Assembly: GCA_021798985.1 (NCBI GenBank)
Contig: JAJZBI010000007.1
Span: 79,939 to 143,938 of the forward strand
Direction of reading: 5' to 3'
From: Actinomycetes bacterium
Lineage (GTDB): Bacteria; Actinomycetota; Acidimicrobiia; Acidimicrobiales; Bog-793
Length of the DNA: 64,000 nt
Positions within the stretch are counted from its first letter, which is position 1, and every line of letters starts with the position of its first letter. Shown piece by piece: positions 50,372-59,118 of the stretch. The notes beneath the pieces were generated by a model, which saw only the letters and a list, made by a program, of their open reading frames with translations, did no database searches and had not been told where the DNA came from. The position numbers and the translations under genes are program-made.

Positions 50372-51226
50372 ATGCAGCTCATGCGCCTCGGTGAGGTGGG
50401 GGCCGAGCGGCCCGCGGTGCGTGTGGACGACCGGTCCTATGTCGACCTCTCCGACGTCATCGCAGACTTCGACGCTGACTTCTTCGCGCGCCGCGACGAG
50501 GTCCTCGCGGTGGCCGCGGAGCGCAAGGCGGCGGGAAAGGTTCGCGACTTCGGCGACGTTCGCGTCGGTGCGCCCTTTCCCCGGCCGCACCAGATCATTT
50601 GCATCGGCCTGAACTACCGCGACCACGCGGCAGAGACCGGCCAGGCCGTGCCTGATGAGCCAATCTTGTTCACGAAGTCGCCGAATTCGCTGGTCGGTCC
50701 CTATGACGACGTGCACCGACCTCGGGGCTCGACCAAGCTCGACTGGGAGGTCGAGCTCGGTGTCGTCATCGGAGAGCGTTGCCGCTACCTCGAGTCGCGC
50801 GAGGCGGCGGCGGCGGCCATCGCCGGCTACGTCGTCGTCAACGACGTGAGCGAGCGCGCCTTTCAGGCCGAGCGCGGCGGCCAGTGGATGAAGGGCAAGT
50901 CCGCCGAGACCTTCAACCCTGCGGGACCCTGGCTCGTCACGAGCGACGAGGTCGCCGATGTCTCGGACCTCGCGATGTGGCTGGACGTGAACGGGACCCG
51001 GCGCCAGCAGGGATCCACGAAGACGATGATCTTCGATCCGTTCACGATCGTCCACTACATCAGCCAGTTCCTCGTGCTCGAGCCCGGCGACCTGATCAAC
51101 ACCGGAACGCCTCCCGGTGTCGGCATGGGCTACAAGCCGCCGATCTGGCTGCAGCCCGGCGACGTCATGGAGCTCGGCATCGACGGGCTCGGGTCGCAGC
51201 GACAGCGGGTCGTGGAAGCGCCGTGA
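50372..51226 (+). CDS. Fumarylacetoacetate hydrolase-family protein
   Basis: This 284-residue protein has the FAH fold: IICIGLNYRDHAAETGQAVP, ILFTKSPNSLVGPYDDV, KLDWEVELGVVIGERCRYL with metal-binding Glu residues, GYVVVNDVSERAFQ and LINTGTPPGVGMGYKPP. Relatives cleave C-C bonds of 2,4-diketo acids, including 2,4-diketo-3-deoxy-L-rhamnonate or fuconate. With an SDR and a Zn-dehydrogenase next to it, the diketo-hydrolase branch of L-rhamnose/L-fucose breakdown is the leading idea (inference). ATG 50372 has AAAGGAAG upstream. Its stop overlaps the next start. Confidence 0.88.
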   Translation: MQLMRLGEVGAERPAVRVDDRSYVDLSDVIADFDADFFARRDEVLAVAAERKAAGKVRDFGDVRVGAPFPRPHQIICIGLNYRDHAAETGQAVPDEPILFTKSPNSLVGPYDDVHRPRGSTKLDWEVELGVVIGERCRYLESREAAAAAIAGYVVVNDVSERAFQAERGGQWMKGKSAETFNPAGPWLVTSDEVADVSDLAMWLDVNGTRRQQGSTKTMIFDPFTIVHYISQFLVLEPGDLINTGTPPGVGMGYKPPIWLQPGDVMELGIDGLGSQRQRVVEAP

Positions 51227-51900
51227 CGCGCTCCGCGCTCGTCACGGGCGGCGCGAGCGGGCTCGGCGCAGCGAGCGCCGAGCGTTTGCGCGCGGATGGC
51301 GTGCGCGTCTACTGCCTCGATCTCGCCCCCTCGGCCGACGTCGTCGTGGACGTGCGCGACGAGGAGGCGGTGCGCGCGGCGATCGCGGAGCTCGGCCCGA
51401 TCGACGTCCTCGTGAACTCGGCGGGCATCGTCGGCCCGGGCCGTCCGCTCGTCGAGACCACCAACGAGCAGTGGCGCGAGGTCTTTGAGGTCAACGTGGT
51501 GGGGACGCTGAACGCGATGCGCGCCGTGCTGCCAGGGATGTGCGAGCGGGGCTGGGGACGGGTCGTCAACATCGCCAGCATGGCGGGAAAGGACGGCAAC
51601 CCGAACCTGTCGCCCTACTCCGCGTCCAAGGCTGCCGTGATCGCGCTCACCAAGTCGGTGGGCAAGGAGCTCGCGACGAGCGGTGTACTCGTCAACGTGG
51701 TCGCCCCCGCCGTGATCGCGACGCCCATCAATGCCGCGACGGATCCGGCGGCGCTTGCACACATCACGAGCCTCATCCCGATGCGGCGGATCGGCCGCCC
51801 CGAAGAGGTGGCCGAGCTCGTCGCCTGGCTGTGCTCAGATCGCGTCAGCTTCTCGACCGGTGCCGTCTACGACATCAGCGGTGGGAGGGCGACCTATTGA
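51223..51900 (+). CDS. Short-chain dehydrogenase/reductase
   Basis: This 225-residue classical SDR has ALVTGGASGLGAASAERL (TGxxxGxG cofactor loop), VLVNSAGIVGPG (NAG variant), NIASMAGKDGN and catalytic SPYSASKAAVIALTKS (Tyr-x3-Lys). An Asp after the second strand (VYCLDLAPSADV) suggests NAD+ preference. GTG 51223 overlaps the FAH stop as GTGA, so both are translated together. In sugar-acid pathways such an enzyme oxidises 2-keto-3-deoxy acids to the diketo substrate of FAH. Confidence 0.9.
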   Translation: MTRSALVTGGASGLGAASAERLRADGVRVYCLDLAPSADVVVDVRDEEAVRAAIAELGPIDVLVNSAGIVGPGRPLVETTNEQWREVFEVNVVGTLNAMRAVLPGMCERGWGRVVNIASMAGKDGNPNLSPYSASKAAVIALTKSVGKELATSGVLVNVVAPAVIATPINAATDPAALAHITSLIPMRRIGRPEEVAELVAWLCSDRVSFSTGAVYDISGGRATY

Positions 51901-51916
51901 GCCAACGGCCACGCCC

Positions 51917-52927
51917 GTGAGGGCGTTCGTGGTCTTCGAGCCCGGCCGGGCCGGGGTGGTCGAGGTCGCCCCGCCCGAGCCGGCGCCCGAGGAAGTGGTC
52001 GTCGAGGTCGAGCGGGTCGGCCTGTGCGGCACCGACGCCGAGTTCTACGCCGGCGACATGGCCTATCTCGGCACCGGCGAGGCGAGCTATCCGATCCGCC
52101 TCGGTCACGAGTGGGCCGGGCGCGTCGTCGCGCTCGGCGCGGGGGTCGAGCCGCACTGGGCGGGGCGGCGCGTCACGGGCGACACGATGCTCGGCTGTCA
52201 GCGCTGCGCGCGCTGCTGCGCCGGCAAGCAGCACGTGTGCGCGGAGCGCGCCGAGGTCGGCGTTCGGCGGGGCCGCCCTGGGGCGCTCGCCGAGCAGGTG
52301 GCCGTGCCGGTCTGGTCGCTGCACGAGCTTCCTCGTGAGGTGGACGCGACCAAGGGGGCACTCGTCGAGCCCGGGGCGAATGCCTGGAGGGCCGTCGACG
52401 CCACTGGCGTCGGACCCGGGGGCCGTTTGGTGGTGATCGGTCCGGGAACGATCGGCCTGCTCTGCGCGATGTTGGCGCGCGCCCGCGGCGCCAGCGTGCT
52501 CGTGGTCGGAGTGCAGGACGCGTCGCTCGAGTTTGCGACGTCGCTCGGCTTCGTCGCGGCACGCGACTCGGCAGCGCTCGGGACGGCCGCGTTCGACGCG
52601 GCGATCGACGCGACGAACGCCGCCACGATCCCCGCTCGCGCCATCGAGCTGGTCGAGCCGGGCGGGCGGGTGGTCTTCATCGGCATCTCGGCGCAGCCGA
52701 GTCTCATCGACTCGAGGGCGCTCGTCCTCGCCGACCTCACCGCCGTCGGGATCCTGAGCGGCTCTCCAGCGCTCGCTGCGACCGTCGCCGCCTACCGTGA
52801 CGGGGTGATCGACCCGTCAGCGCTCGTGGGGGCGACCGTCGGACTGGCCGAGGCCGAAGGCGTGCTCGCCGGCCACCACCCCGCTCCTGGCCGCGGCCCG
52901 AAGGTCCACATCGACCCGAGGCGCTGA
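51917..52927 (+). CDS. Zinc-dependent medium-chain dehydrogenase
   Basis: This 336-residue MDR-family protein has the catalytic zinc site GLCGTDAEFYAG and RLGHEWAGRVV, the structural zinc site MLGCQRCARCCAGKQHVC, and a Rossmann motif GGRLVVIGPGTIGLLC. Sugar and polyol dehydrogenases of the threonine/sorbitol dehydrogenase group look like this. GTG 51917 is the first standard in-frame start; a GGGAGGG lies 30 nt upstream, so the true start might be nearer the SDR stop, where only ATT is available. It ends the operon before a hairpin at 52932. Confidence 0.87.
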   Translation: MRAFVVFEPGRAGVVEVAPPEPAPEEVVVEVERVGLCGTDAEFYAGDMAYLGTGEASYPIRLGHEWAGRVVALGAGVEPHWAGRRVTGDTMLGCQRCARCCAGKQHVCAERAEVGVRRGRPGALAEQVAVPVWSLHELPREVDATKGALVEPGANAWRAVDATGVGPGGRLVVIGPGTIGLLCAMLARARGASVLVVGVQDASLEFATSLGFVAARDSAALGTAAFDAAIDATNAATIPARAIELVEPGGRVVFIGISAQPSLIDSRALVLADLTAVGILSGSPALAATVAAYRDGVIDPSALVGATVGLAEAEGVLAGHHPAPGRGPKVHIDPRR

Positions 52928-52931
52928 CCGA

Positions 52932-52952
52932 GGTCGCCGGCGTCGGGCGACC
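52932..52952 (+). terminator. Hairpin after the FAH-SDR-ADH operon
   Basis: GGTCGCC (52932-52938) pairs with GGCGACC (52946-52952) around a 7-nt loop, directly after the ADH stop at 52927. Confidence 0.5.
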
Positions 52953-53028
52953 CGGCGTGGACGATGGGCGCGCGCTGGGTTGATGATGGGGGCACAGCCC
53001 GGCGCGGCGAGCGAAGAGGGGGCCAGCG

Positions 53029-53616
53029 ATGGAACGGGTCATCACCGGATTCCACCAAGACGAGCTCGGCGACCACGTCGCCGCGCTGTCGTGTGGACAT
53101 AACCAGCATGTCCGGCACCGGCCGCCGTTTCAGCTGCGCGCTTGGGTGCTCGAGGAGGCCACGCGCCAGGCGCGCCTCGGCGCGCGGTTGGAGTGCACCT
53201 TGTGCGATCGCGCAGAGCTCCCCGAGACGCTCGTCCCGCTGAGAGCGCCGCGGCACTTCGACGAACAGACGATGCCGGCCGGCCTGCGCCGCCAGCATCG
53301 TCTCGGTGCAGGGACGTGGGGCCGGCTCGTCGTCGCCGAGGGCGCACTCGACTTCCGCGCCCATCGACCGGTGCCGCTCGCCGCCCGCCTCGGTCCGGGA
53401 GCGTGCCAAGCCATCCCGCCCGAACTCGATCACGACATCGTGCCCATCGGGGCGGTGCGCTTCAGCCTGGAGCTCTTGGCTGTCGACCGAGGCGCAACCG
53501 TTGTCGCCGACGCCGTCGAAGAGGGCGGGGATCCGGCGTGCTGGGCGCATCTCATCTGCGAAGAGTGCGGCGGGTTCGGCGAAGGGGTGCACGCGTCTGG
53601 CTGCGGACTCGCCTGA
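53029..53616 (+). CDS. DUF3565-DUF1971 fusion protein
   Basis: This 195-residue protein joins two small domains. Residues 1-72 match DUF3565 (RVITGFHQDELGDHVAALSC, GHNQHVRHRPPFQLRAWV, LECTLCDRAELPE), with Cys/His pairs suited to metal. Residues about 78-165 match DUF1971, the cupin-like domain also found with tellurite resistance proteins (FDEQTMPAGLRRQHRLGAG, WGRLVVAEGALDF, QAIPPELDHDIVPIG). The tail adds CWAHLICEECGGFGEG and a final HASGCG. No reaction is known. ATG 53029 is followed at once by the conserved domain start. Confidence 0.8.
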   Translation: MERVITGFHQDELGDHVAALSCGHNQHVRHRPPFQLRAWVLEEATRQARLGARLECTLCDRAELPETLVPLRAPRHFDEQTMPAGLRRQHRLGAGTWGRLVVAEGALDFRAHRPVPLAARLGPGACQAIPPELDHDIVPIGAVRFSLELLAVDRGATVVADAVEEGGDPACWAHLICEECGGFGEGVHASGCGLA

Positions 53617-53829
53617 GTGATCCTCGGGGCACTCGGCAAACCGGTCCGAGCCCGACGCGGCGGGCCCGGTGCTGCCGCGGCCCATTCCGTCTGGCCGCAT
53701 GTCGGGTCCGCTCAGGGTGTGGGGTGGGGCTGCAGCTGTTGCCGCTACGGGATGCGATGGCACGCAGAAGCGTGCGATAGCAGTCATCATGAATCTCGCA
53801 GAGTGGGCTGAGCTGCAGAACATCTTTCG

Positions 53830-54818
53830 AGCGACCGCCTCCTGCGCTGCGAACGAAGGAGAACGCGCGTCGCGTCGAGCGCCGTCTCGCCAACAACACG
53901 GCCGGTATCCTCAAGATGTCCCTGTCGCAGCGATGGGGTCGGCGGTTGCTGAGCGTGAACGAAGCAGTGAGAACAGCGAGTTGTCAGGCCCAGGCACCCA
54001 ACGGTCGCGTCGGGATCAACCCCGGTTCGCGGACCCTGGCGACCCTTGCGGACGACAGCGACCGCCTCATTGAAGTCCCAAGTCCGGCGCCATTGCGGGC
54101 CACGCTCGCCGAGCGGCGGCGGGCGTCTCGACCGCTTTCCCGCCCGATCCCCGGCGCGCGCGGGCACCGAGCAGCGAACGCCAAGATCGCTCGGCTCGAG
54201 GGTCGCGCCGTGCACCTCCGCCGGGACAACTGGCACCAGCCGACGGGCTGGTTGGTGCAACACTACGGCGAGATCGTGCGCGAAGATCTCGATCTCGTCG
54301 CCGGGAAACAGAGCATGGGCCGCAACGCCTTCCGCCGCAGCGTCTTTGACGCTTCGCTCGGGATGTTCCGGCCGATGGTCGCGTCCAAAGCCCAGCGCGC
54401 CGGCGCCGAGCTCGTCGTCGCCGACCGCTGGTCGGCGACGAGCCAGATCCACCACGGATGTGGCTGCCGCTTGAGCTCACCGCACGGCAACAAGCTTGCG
54501 AAGAAGCTGGCTTGTGCCGTGTCGGACGAGCTCGTGGACCGCGACACCAACGCGGCCCGCAATCTCTGTGACTGGCCGGGTGATGCCAGTTCGGGTCCAG
54601 TTGGGGCCCGGGTCCCCTTCGTCAGCACCTCCGGCGGCAGCGCCGGAGACGGCGGCTCCGATGCTGAGGTGACTCGATGTCGGACGAGGTCGCGTCAGAC
54701 CATGAGCCTTCCGGCTCAGGCCGCGGCCGATGAGACCAGAACCAATGTCGCTGCTCAGATGGTGACGGAGGAACTCCGCACGGAATGTCTCGGCCGTGAG
54801 CACTATCGCGTGTTTTGA
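53830..54818 (+). pseudogene. Decayed TnpB (IS200/IS605-type RNA-guided nuclease)
   Basis: The main frame (ATG 53916 to TGA 54818, 300 codons) carries the central and C-terminal parts of TnpB; a remnant of the N-terminal part is visible in another frame from about 53830. The RuvC-I motif reads VGINPGSRTLATL, with Asn35 replacing the catalytic Asp. RuvC-II IVREDLDL (Glu123) and the final VDRDTNAARNL (Asp208/210) are kept. The zinc finger is broken: IHHGCGCR and ACAVSDEL replace the two CxxC pairs. The codons after about residue 220 are non-homologous tail. No tnpA is seen next to it. Cleavage activity is not expected. Confidence 0.65.
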
Positions 54819-54846
54819 GGTAACGGCAGTGAGCAGGCGCTTTGTT

Positions 54847-55235
54847 TCACCATTCGCAGGAGAGCGCGAAGCGGTGCGTCCCGTCCGTCTCGACGCTCAG
54901 TGCGAGCGCGCCCGTGAGCCGCGTGAGCTCACCCTCGCCGCGGCGCCGGGCACGATGCGGTGGTCGAGCTACTGCGAACCCTCCTGTATCGCACCGAGCT
55001 GCATCCGCAAGAAGCCACCGGTCCGACCCTTCAAGGTCTCGCGCATCGATTCGAACGCGACGTAGCCGGCGGTGCCGCTTGCCGGATCCCCGCCCGACAG
55101 CATGATGCCGGTCGAGGTGGTTTCAAGATCGCCGTGGAATTGCTTGCGCCACCCAAATCGGGACACGGCACCGTCGAGTTCGTTGGGGGAAGGGGCGATC
55201 TCCACCTCGAAGGTTCCGTGGGCGACGCCGGTCAT
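54847..55235 (-). pseudogene. DUF3224 gene broken by a stop and a frameshift
   Basis: From ATG 55235 the frame encodes VAHGTFEVEIAPSPNELDGA, GDLETTSTGIMLSGGDPASG and YVAFESMRETLKGRTGGF, the N-terminal two thirds of DUF3224, then meets TAG at 54969-54971. After the stop the same frame continues as LDHRIVPGA, and a shift then restores GELTRLTGALALSVETDGTH and FALSCEW before TGA at 54847-54849. So one nonsense and one indel interrupt an otherwise full-length gene of about 130 codons. It lies directly beside the TnpB remnant. Confidence 0.7.
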
Positions 55236-55366
55236 GGTGCGGATGGTAGGTGGCGCGTGACCGCGACGCACCGGGACGCTTGGTCGCTCCTATGCGATCC
55301 CAGCCGACGTGGCCACGGGCACCAAGCCGCCCGCCCCCGGGTCGACCTCCGGTACTCATTGCGCGA

Positions 55367-56626
55367 TCACGGAGACGGTGCCGAATTGGGGCGCTCGAGC
55401 TGGCGGGCAAGATGCTCGGGCTCGCGCAGGCGTGTGGCGGCGAGCGCCGTCGCGGCGAGGCCGAGCAGGGCGATGACGGGCCCGGCGAGCGCGATCGGAC
55501 CGAGGCCGACGACGGCCGAGTCGACGAGCGGCCCGGCGGTCGTGCCGGCATCGGAGATCCCGCGCCAGACTGCGAGGAACGAGGGTCGACCTTCGGCGGG
55601 CGTGAGATCGGCGCCGAGGGTCATCACGATGCCAGCGCCCATGCCGTTGCCGAGTGCGAGCACGAAAGACGCAGCAAAGAGCGTGTCGAAGCCGGAGGTC
55701 AGTGGGATCAGCAGATGACCCACCGAGAGCAGGACGAGACAGGGCAGCAAGACTGCCCGGCGGCCGAAGCGATCCGAGATCACCCCCGCCGGGTAGAAGA
55801 GCGCGAGGTCGATCACCGATGAGAAGGCGAACAGGGTTGCCGCCTGCTGGGAGCTGAGGCCGAGGTGCGCGGCCCACAGCGGCACGATCGCGGTGCGACT
55901 GCCCCGCAGCAAGCTGACGGCGAGGACCGCGGTCCCCGCGATCGCGAGGCCGTTGCGGTGGTTCTTGATGACGCGCAGCGGCTGCACGGGCTCGGAGCGC
56001 TCGTGGATCGCCGGGTCGTCGCGGTCGCGGGCGAGCACGACCCAGACGAAGCCGACGATGACGCTCACGAGGTAGATGGCGAACGCCGGTCGCACGTCGT
56101 GGCGGTTCGCGACGGCGATGAAGGCGAAGGGCCCAAGGACGTTCCCGGCGCGCATGATGCCGCCGAACAGCGACAGGGCGCGGCCCCGGACGAGGATCGG
56201 GGCGGCGCGGCTGAGGTGGGTGAGGCGGACCAGGCTCCACAGCGCCCAGCCCATCGCCTGCACCAGGACCGAGACGGCCAGCTCGCCGATCGAGCGGGAC
56301 ACCAGGCAGCCCGCGAGGCCGATGAGGAGGAGGATCGTCGCCAGCCACGCCGAGCGCCACTCGCCGAGCCGGGCCACGATTCGGCCCGAGGGGAGGTCGA
56401 ACAGCAAGGTGCCGAAGCCGTTCAGCGCCACGAGCGCGGCGCCGTCAGCCGAAGAGCCGTGCACCTGGCGGGCGGCGTAGACGAGGATCGGCAACATGGC
56501 GCCCTGGCCGGTGGCGATCAGCAGATTGGGGAGGTAGATCTGCATCCACAGCGGGCGGATCGCCCGGGCGACGCCGCGGGCGTCGATCGCGCCCTTGCTG
56601 GTTCCCCTTCCCCCGGCGCGCTTCAC
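55367..56626 (-). CDS. MFS transporter (second of a coupled pair)
   Basis: This 419-residue major facilitator protein has twelve helices; LLFDLPSGRIVARLGEWRSA is the loop 2-3 motif A, and FYPAGVISDRFGRRAVLLP is its second-half copy. It resembles drug-efflux members. GTG 56626 overlaps the stop of the upstream MFS gene as GTGA, so the two are made together, perhaps as a heterodimer or as two exporters for related compounds. Longer open frame upstream belongs to the neighbour's shadow. Confidence 0.85.
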   Translation of the reverse strand: MKRAGGRGTSKGAIDARGVARAIRPLWMQIYLPNLLIATGQGAMLPILVYAARQVHGSSADGAALVALNGFGTLLFDLPSGRIVARLGEWRSAWLATILLLIGLAGCLVSRSIGELAVSVLVQAMGWALWSLVRLTHLSRAAPILVRGRALSLFGGIMRAGNVLGPFAFIAVANRHDVRPAFAIYLVSVIVGFVWVVLARDRDDPAIHERSEPVQPLRVIKNHRNGLAIAGTAVLAVSLLRGSRTAIVPLWAAHLGLSSQQAATLFAFSSVIDLALFYPAGVISDRFGRRAVLLPCLVLLSVGHLLIPLTSGFDTLFAASFVLALGNGMGAGIVMTLGADLTPAEGRPSFLAVWRGISDAGTTAGPLVDSAVVGLGPIALAGPVIALLGLAATALAATRLREPEHLARQLERPNSAPSP

Positions 56627-57939
56627 GCGCCCACCGCCGCCGGGAAGTCCCGCTGGCTTCGCAGCGGCGAGGCGAGGAGCCATCCAACCGCGCTCGCCTG
56701 ACCGAGCGCCCCGATCCACAGCGTCGGCCGCAGGCCGATGGCCGTGCCGAGGGTACCACCCGCCAGCGCGCCGAGCGGCAAGGCGCCCCAGGCCACGAAG
56801 CGGATCGTGGCGTTCATGCGACCGAGCAGCTCGGGCGGGCACAGCCGCTGGCGGTAGCTGACCTGGGTGATGTTGTAGACCACGATGCCGACCGCCGAGA
56901 CGCCATAGCCAAGGCCGAACGCCATGAGGCCGAGGCCCGGTCCGCTGAGCGGTATCGCCAGCCCGGCGACGGTCGCTCCGGCGCCCACCAGCACCGCGCG
57001 GGCGCCGCCCAAGCGCGTGGCGATGCGTGCCGCCGCCAGCGCGCCCACCAGCCCCCCCACGCCGATGCCGGCGAACAGGAGGCCGACGATCCCCGGCGGG
57101 GTGTGCAGCGCGCGGACCAAGAACACGACCTCGACGGCGGTGATGACGGCCGAGAAGAAGTTCGCCGTCGCCGTCGTGGCGGTGAGCGCCCGCAGGATCT
57201 CGTGCCGGGCGACGAATCCCACGCCTTCGGCGATCTCCTCCCGCAAGCGCCGGCGCGCCGGCTTAGGTGGTGGCGCCACCTCCCTCGTTCGGATCGAGCG
57301 GAGCGCAAGCGCCGAGAGGCCGAAGCTGGCGGCGTCGAAGGCCATGGCGAGCGGCGCACCGATTGCCTGGATGAGCCCACCGGCTGCGCCCGGCCCGGCC
57401 ACCTGGGCGACCTGAGAGGAGCTCGACAGCTTGGCGTTCGCCGCGACGACCTCGCCGGGCGCGACGAGGCCGGGGACGTAGGACTGGTAGGCGACGTCGA
57501 AGAACACCGTGAGGACGCCGAGCGTGAGCGCGACGAGATACAGCTGGGTCATCGTGAGCGCGCCAAGGCCCGCTGCGAGCGGGATCGAGGCGAGTGCCGC
57601 GGCCCGGCCGAGATCGGCGGCGATCATGAGACCTCGGCGGGCCATGCGGTCCACCAAGGCGCCGGCCGGCAAGCCGATGAGCAAGAAGGCGAGCGTGCCG
57701 GCCGCGCTGAGCAAGCCGACGGAAAAGGTGCTGGCGTGCAAGGTGCGCACGGCGAGGATCGGGAGCGCCAGCATGCTGATCTGGCTCCCGAGGTCGCTGA
57801 TGCTCTCGCCGCCCCACAGGCGGAGGAAGTCACGATGCTGCCACAACTGTCTTCCCGGCCGCCCGCTCGGGTGGGGGTGCTCGGGTCGAGCCGATCGGCC
57901 GCGACGCAACGAGAGGCGCGACCGTCGAGGCATCGGCAT
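56623..57939 (-). CDS. MFS_3 (enterobactin-exporter-like) transporter
   Basis: This protein of about 438 residues has twelve helices of the MFS_3/EntS type: DFLRLWGGESISDLGSQISM, LIGLPAGALVDRMARRGLMI (motif A), VAPGEVVAANAKLSSSSQVA and PELLGRMNATIRFVAWGALP, which is diagnostic for this subfamily. The start is uncertain; ATG 57939 or 57933 precede a basic N-terminus without a clear ribosome binding site. It is divergent from the MarR gene 58149-58628, which probably regulates it. Confidence 0.84.
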   Translation of the reverse strand: MPMPRRSRLSLRRGRSARPEHPHPSGRPGRQLWQHRDFLRLWGGESISDLGSQISMLALPILAVRTLHASTFSVGLLSAAGTLAFLLIGLPAGALVDRMARRGLMIAADLGRAAALASIPLAAGLGALTMTQLYLVALTLGVLTVFFDVAYQSYVPGLVAPGEVVAANAKLSSSSQVAQVAGPGAAGGLIQAIGAPLAMAFDAASFGLSALALRSIRTREVAPPPKPARRRLREEIAEGVGFVARHEILRALTATTATANFFSAVITAVEVVFLVRALHTPPGIVGLLFAGIGVGGLVGALAAARIATRLGGARAVLVGAGATVAGLAIPLSGPGLGLMAFGLGYGVSAVGIVVYNITQVSYRQRLCPPELLGRMNATIRFVAWGALPLGALAGGTLGTAIGLRPTLWIGALGQASAVGWLLASPLRSQRDFPAAVGA

Positions 57940-58136
57940 CGATTTGACCACACCGGCGGGCGCGGCGCCGCTGCGTTGACCCGAGCGTGGCGCCGCGCGG
58001 TCGCGCTCGTGCGCCCGGGTCAAGCACCCGACGCGCCTCGTCGTCCCGAGCTTTGCGCCGGGATGGGAGCGATGCGGATGGCGCCCGCGGCGCGGCGCGC
58101 TTGAGGACAGAGCATTGAGTCATCTATGTAACGCGA

Positions 58137-58149
58137 TATATTCGGATCG
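58137..58149 (+). promoter_or_regulatory. Leaderless promoter of the MarR gene
   Basis: TATATT (58137-58142) is a good -10 box seven nt before GTG 58149, so the transcript likely begins at the start codon. CGA-TATAT-TCG around it is a small palindrome that the MarR product could occupy. Confidence 0.5.
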
Positions 58150-58628
58150 TGGCCAGCGAAGCGCGGACGGAAGGTATCGGCGAAGCGCTCTACGGGCTCG
58201 TCGCCACGGCGGTGCGCCATCACGTGCGGGACATCAGCTTGACGGCGGCGTCGACGCTGTCGACCCTGGCGCGCAGCGGCCCGCGGCGTATCACCGACCT
58301 TGCGGCCATCGAAGGCGTTTCCCAACCCTCGATGACCGTGCTGGTGACCGGGCTTGAGCGCGCCGGCTTGGTTGCCCGCCAAGCTGATCGGGCCGATCGT
58401 CGGGCCGTGCGCGTCGCGCTCACCGACGAAGGCGACCGCTACCTGCGCGCGCGTCGGCGCGACGGCGCCGAGGCGTTCGATCGCCTGATCGAGAAGCTGC
58501 CAGGTGACGAGGGAGCGGCGCTGCGTGCCGCAACGCCGGCGCTCCGGCACTTGCTCGCCATCGATTCGGAACGACGCGACGGCCACAGCAGCGAGCGACG
58601 CGGAGGCGGTTCCGATGTCGCTCGCTGA
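58149..58628 (+). CDS. MarR-family transcriptional regulator
   Basis: This 159-residue protein has the MarR winged helix: LSTLARSGPRRITDLAAIEG, VSQPSMTVLVTGLERAGLVA (recognition helix) and RQADRADRRAVRVALTDEGD (wing with DxRxxR). It probably represses the divergent MFS pair and is relieved by a small toxic ligand. GTG 58149 is likely leaderless. Its 3' end overlaps the universal stress protein gene by 14 bp. Confidence 0.88.
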   Translation: MASEARTEGIGEALYGLVATAVRHHVRDISLTAASTLSTLARSGPRRITDLAAIEGVSQPSMTVLVTGLERAGLVARQADRADRRAVRVALTDEGDRYLRARRRDGAEAFDRLIEKLPGDEGAALRAATPALRHLLAIDSERRDGHSSERRGGGSDVAR

Positions 58629-59118
58629 CCAGGGCGCCTCCAAGCCCCTCGACGACGGGGCTCCCAGCGGCCAGCGGCCACGGACGACGACTCCGGCCGT
58701 GGTGGTCGGCTTCGACGGCTCGGCGAGCTCGCTGGACGCGCTCTACTGGGCCTGTGGCGAGGCTCGGCGCCTCGGTGGTCGGGTCGTCGCGGTCTACGTC
58801 AGCTCGAACCCCGCCATGGCGGGCCTTGCCGGGGCGGTGGGCGCCCCCTGCACGGACTACATGGTCGAGCAGGCCAACAACGAGTGCGCCGAGCGCCTCG
58901 CCGCCGAGGCGGCGCGCTGTTGCGGGGAGGGGCTCGCGGTCCAGTTCGTACACGCCCAAGGGACCCCCGCGCACGAGCTGCTGGCCGTGGCCAAGGCGGT
59001 GCGCGCGGATGTGCTCGTCGTCGGACGCTCAACCAAGGCGCGCCACCACCTGGCCGGCTCCCTCGGTCGGGCGCTTGCAGGAAAGCGCGAGGCGCCGGTC
59101 GTCGTCATCGTCCCCTGA
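58615..59118 (+). CDS. Universal stress protein (UspA family)
   Basis: This 167-residue single-domain Usp has AVVVGFDGSASSLDALYWAC at the first strand, RADVLVVGRSTKARHHLAGS as the nucleotide loop region, and KREAPVVVIVP at the end. The loop reads GRSTKARHHLAGSLG rather than the full G-x2-G-x9-G(S/T), so ATP binding is uncertain. ATG 58615 lies inside the end of the MarR gene (14-bp overlap, different frame), so the two are co-expressed. Confidence 0.85.
   Translation: MSLADQGASKPLDDGAPSGQRPRTTTPAVVVGFDGSASSLDALYWACGEARRLGGRVVAVYVSSNPAMAGLAGAVGAPCTDYMVEQANNECAERLAAEAARCCGEGLAVQFVHAQGTPAHELLAVAKAVRADVLVVGRSTKARHHLAGSLGRALAGKREAPVVVIVP

Noticed and set aside
51896..51917. ATT start for the Zn-dehydrogenase, well spaced from GGGAGGG
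   Set aside because: ATT starts are extremely rare outside infC and similar genes; GTG 51917 is kept although its spacing from a ribosome binding site is poor.
54847..54971. Programmed frameshifting in the DUF3224 gene
   Set aside because: A nonsense codon and a separate shift without a slippery run are better explained by decay.
54969..55271. A stand-alone 100-residue DUF3224 protein
   Set aside because: The missing C-terminal third is present just downstream in other phases, so the gene is broken rather than short.
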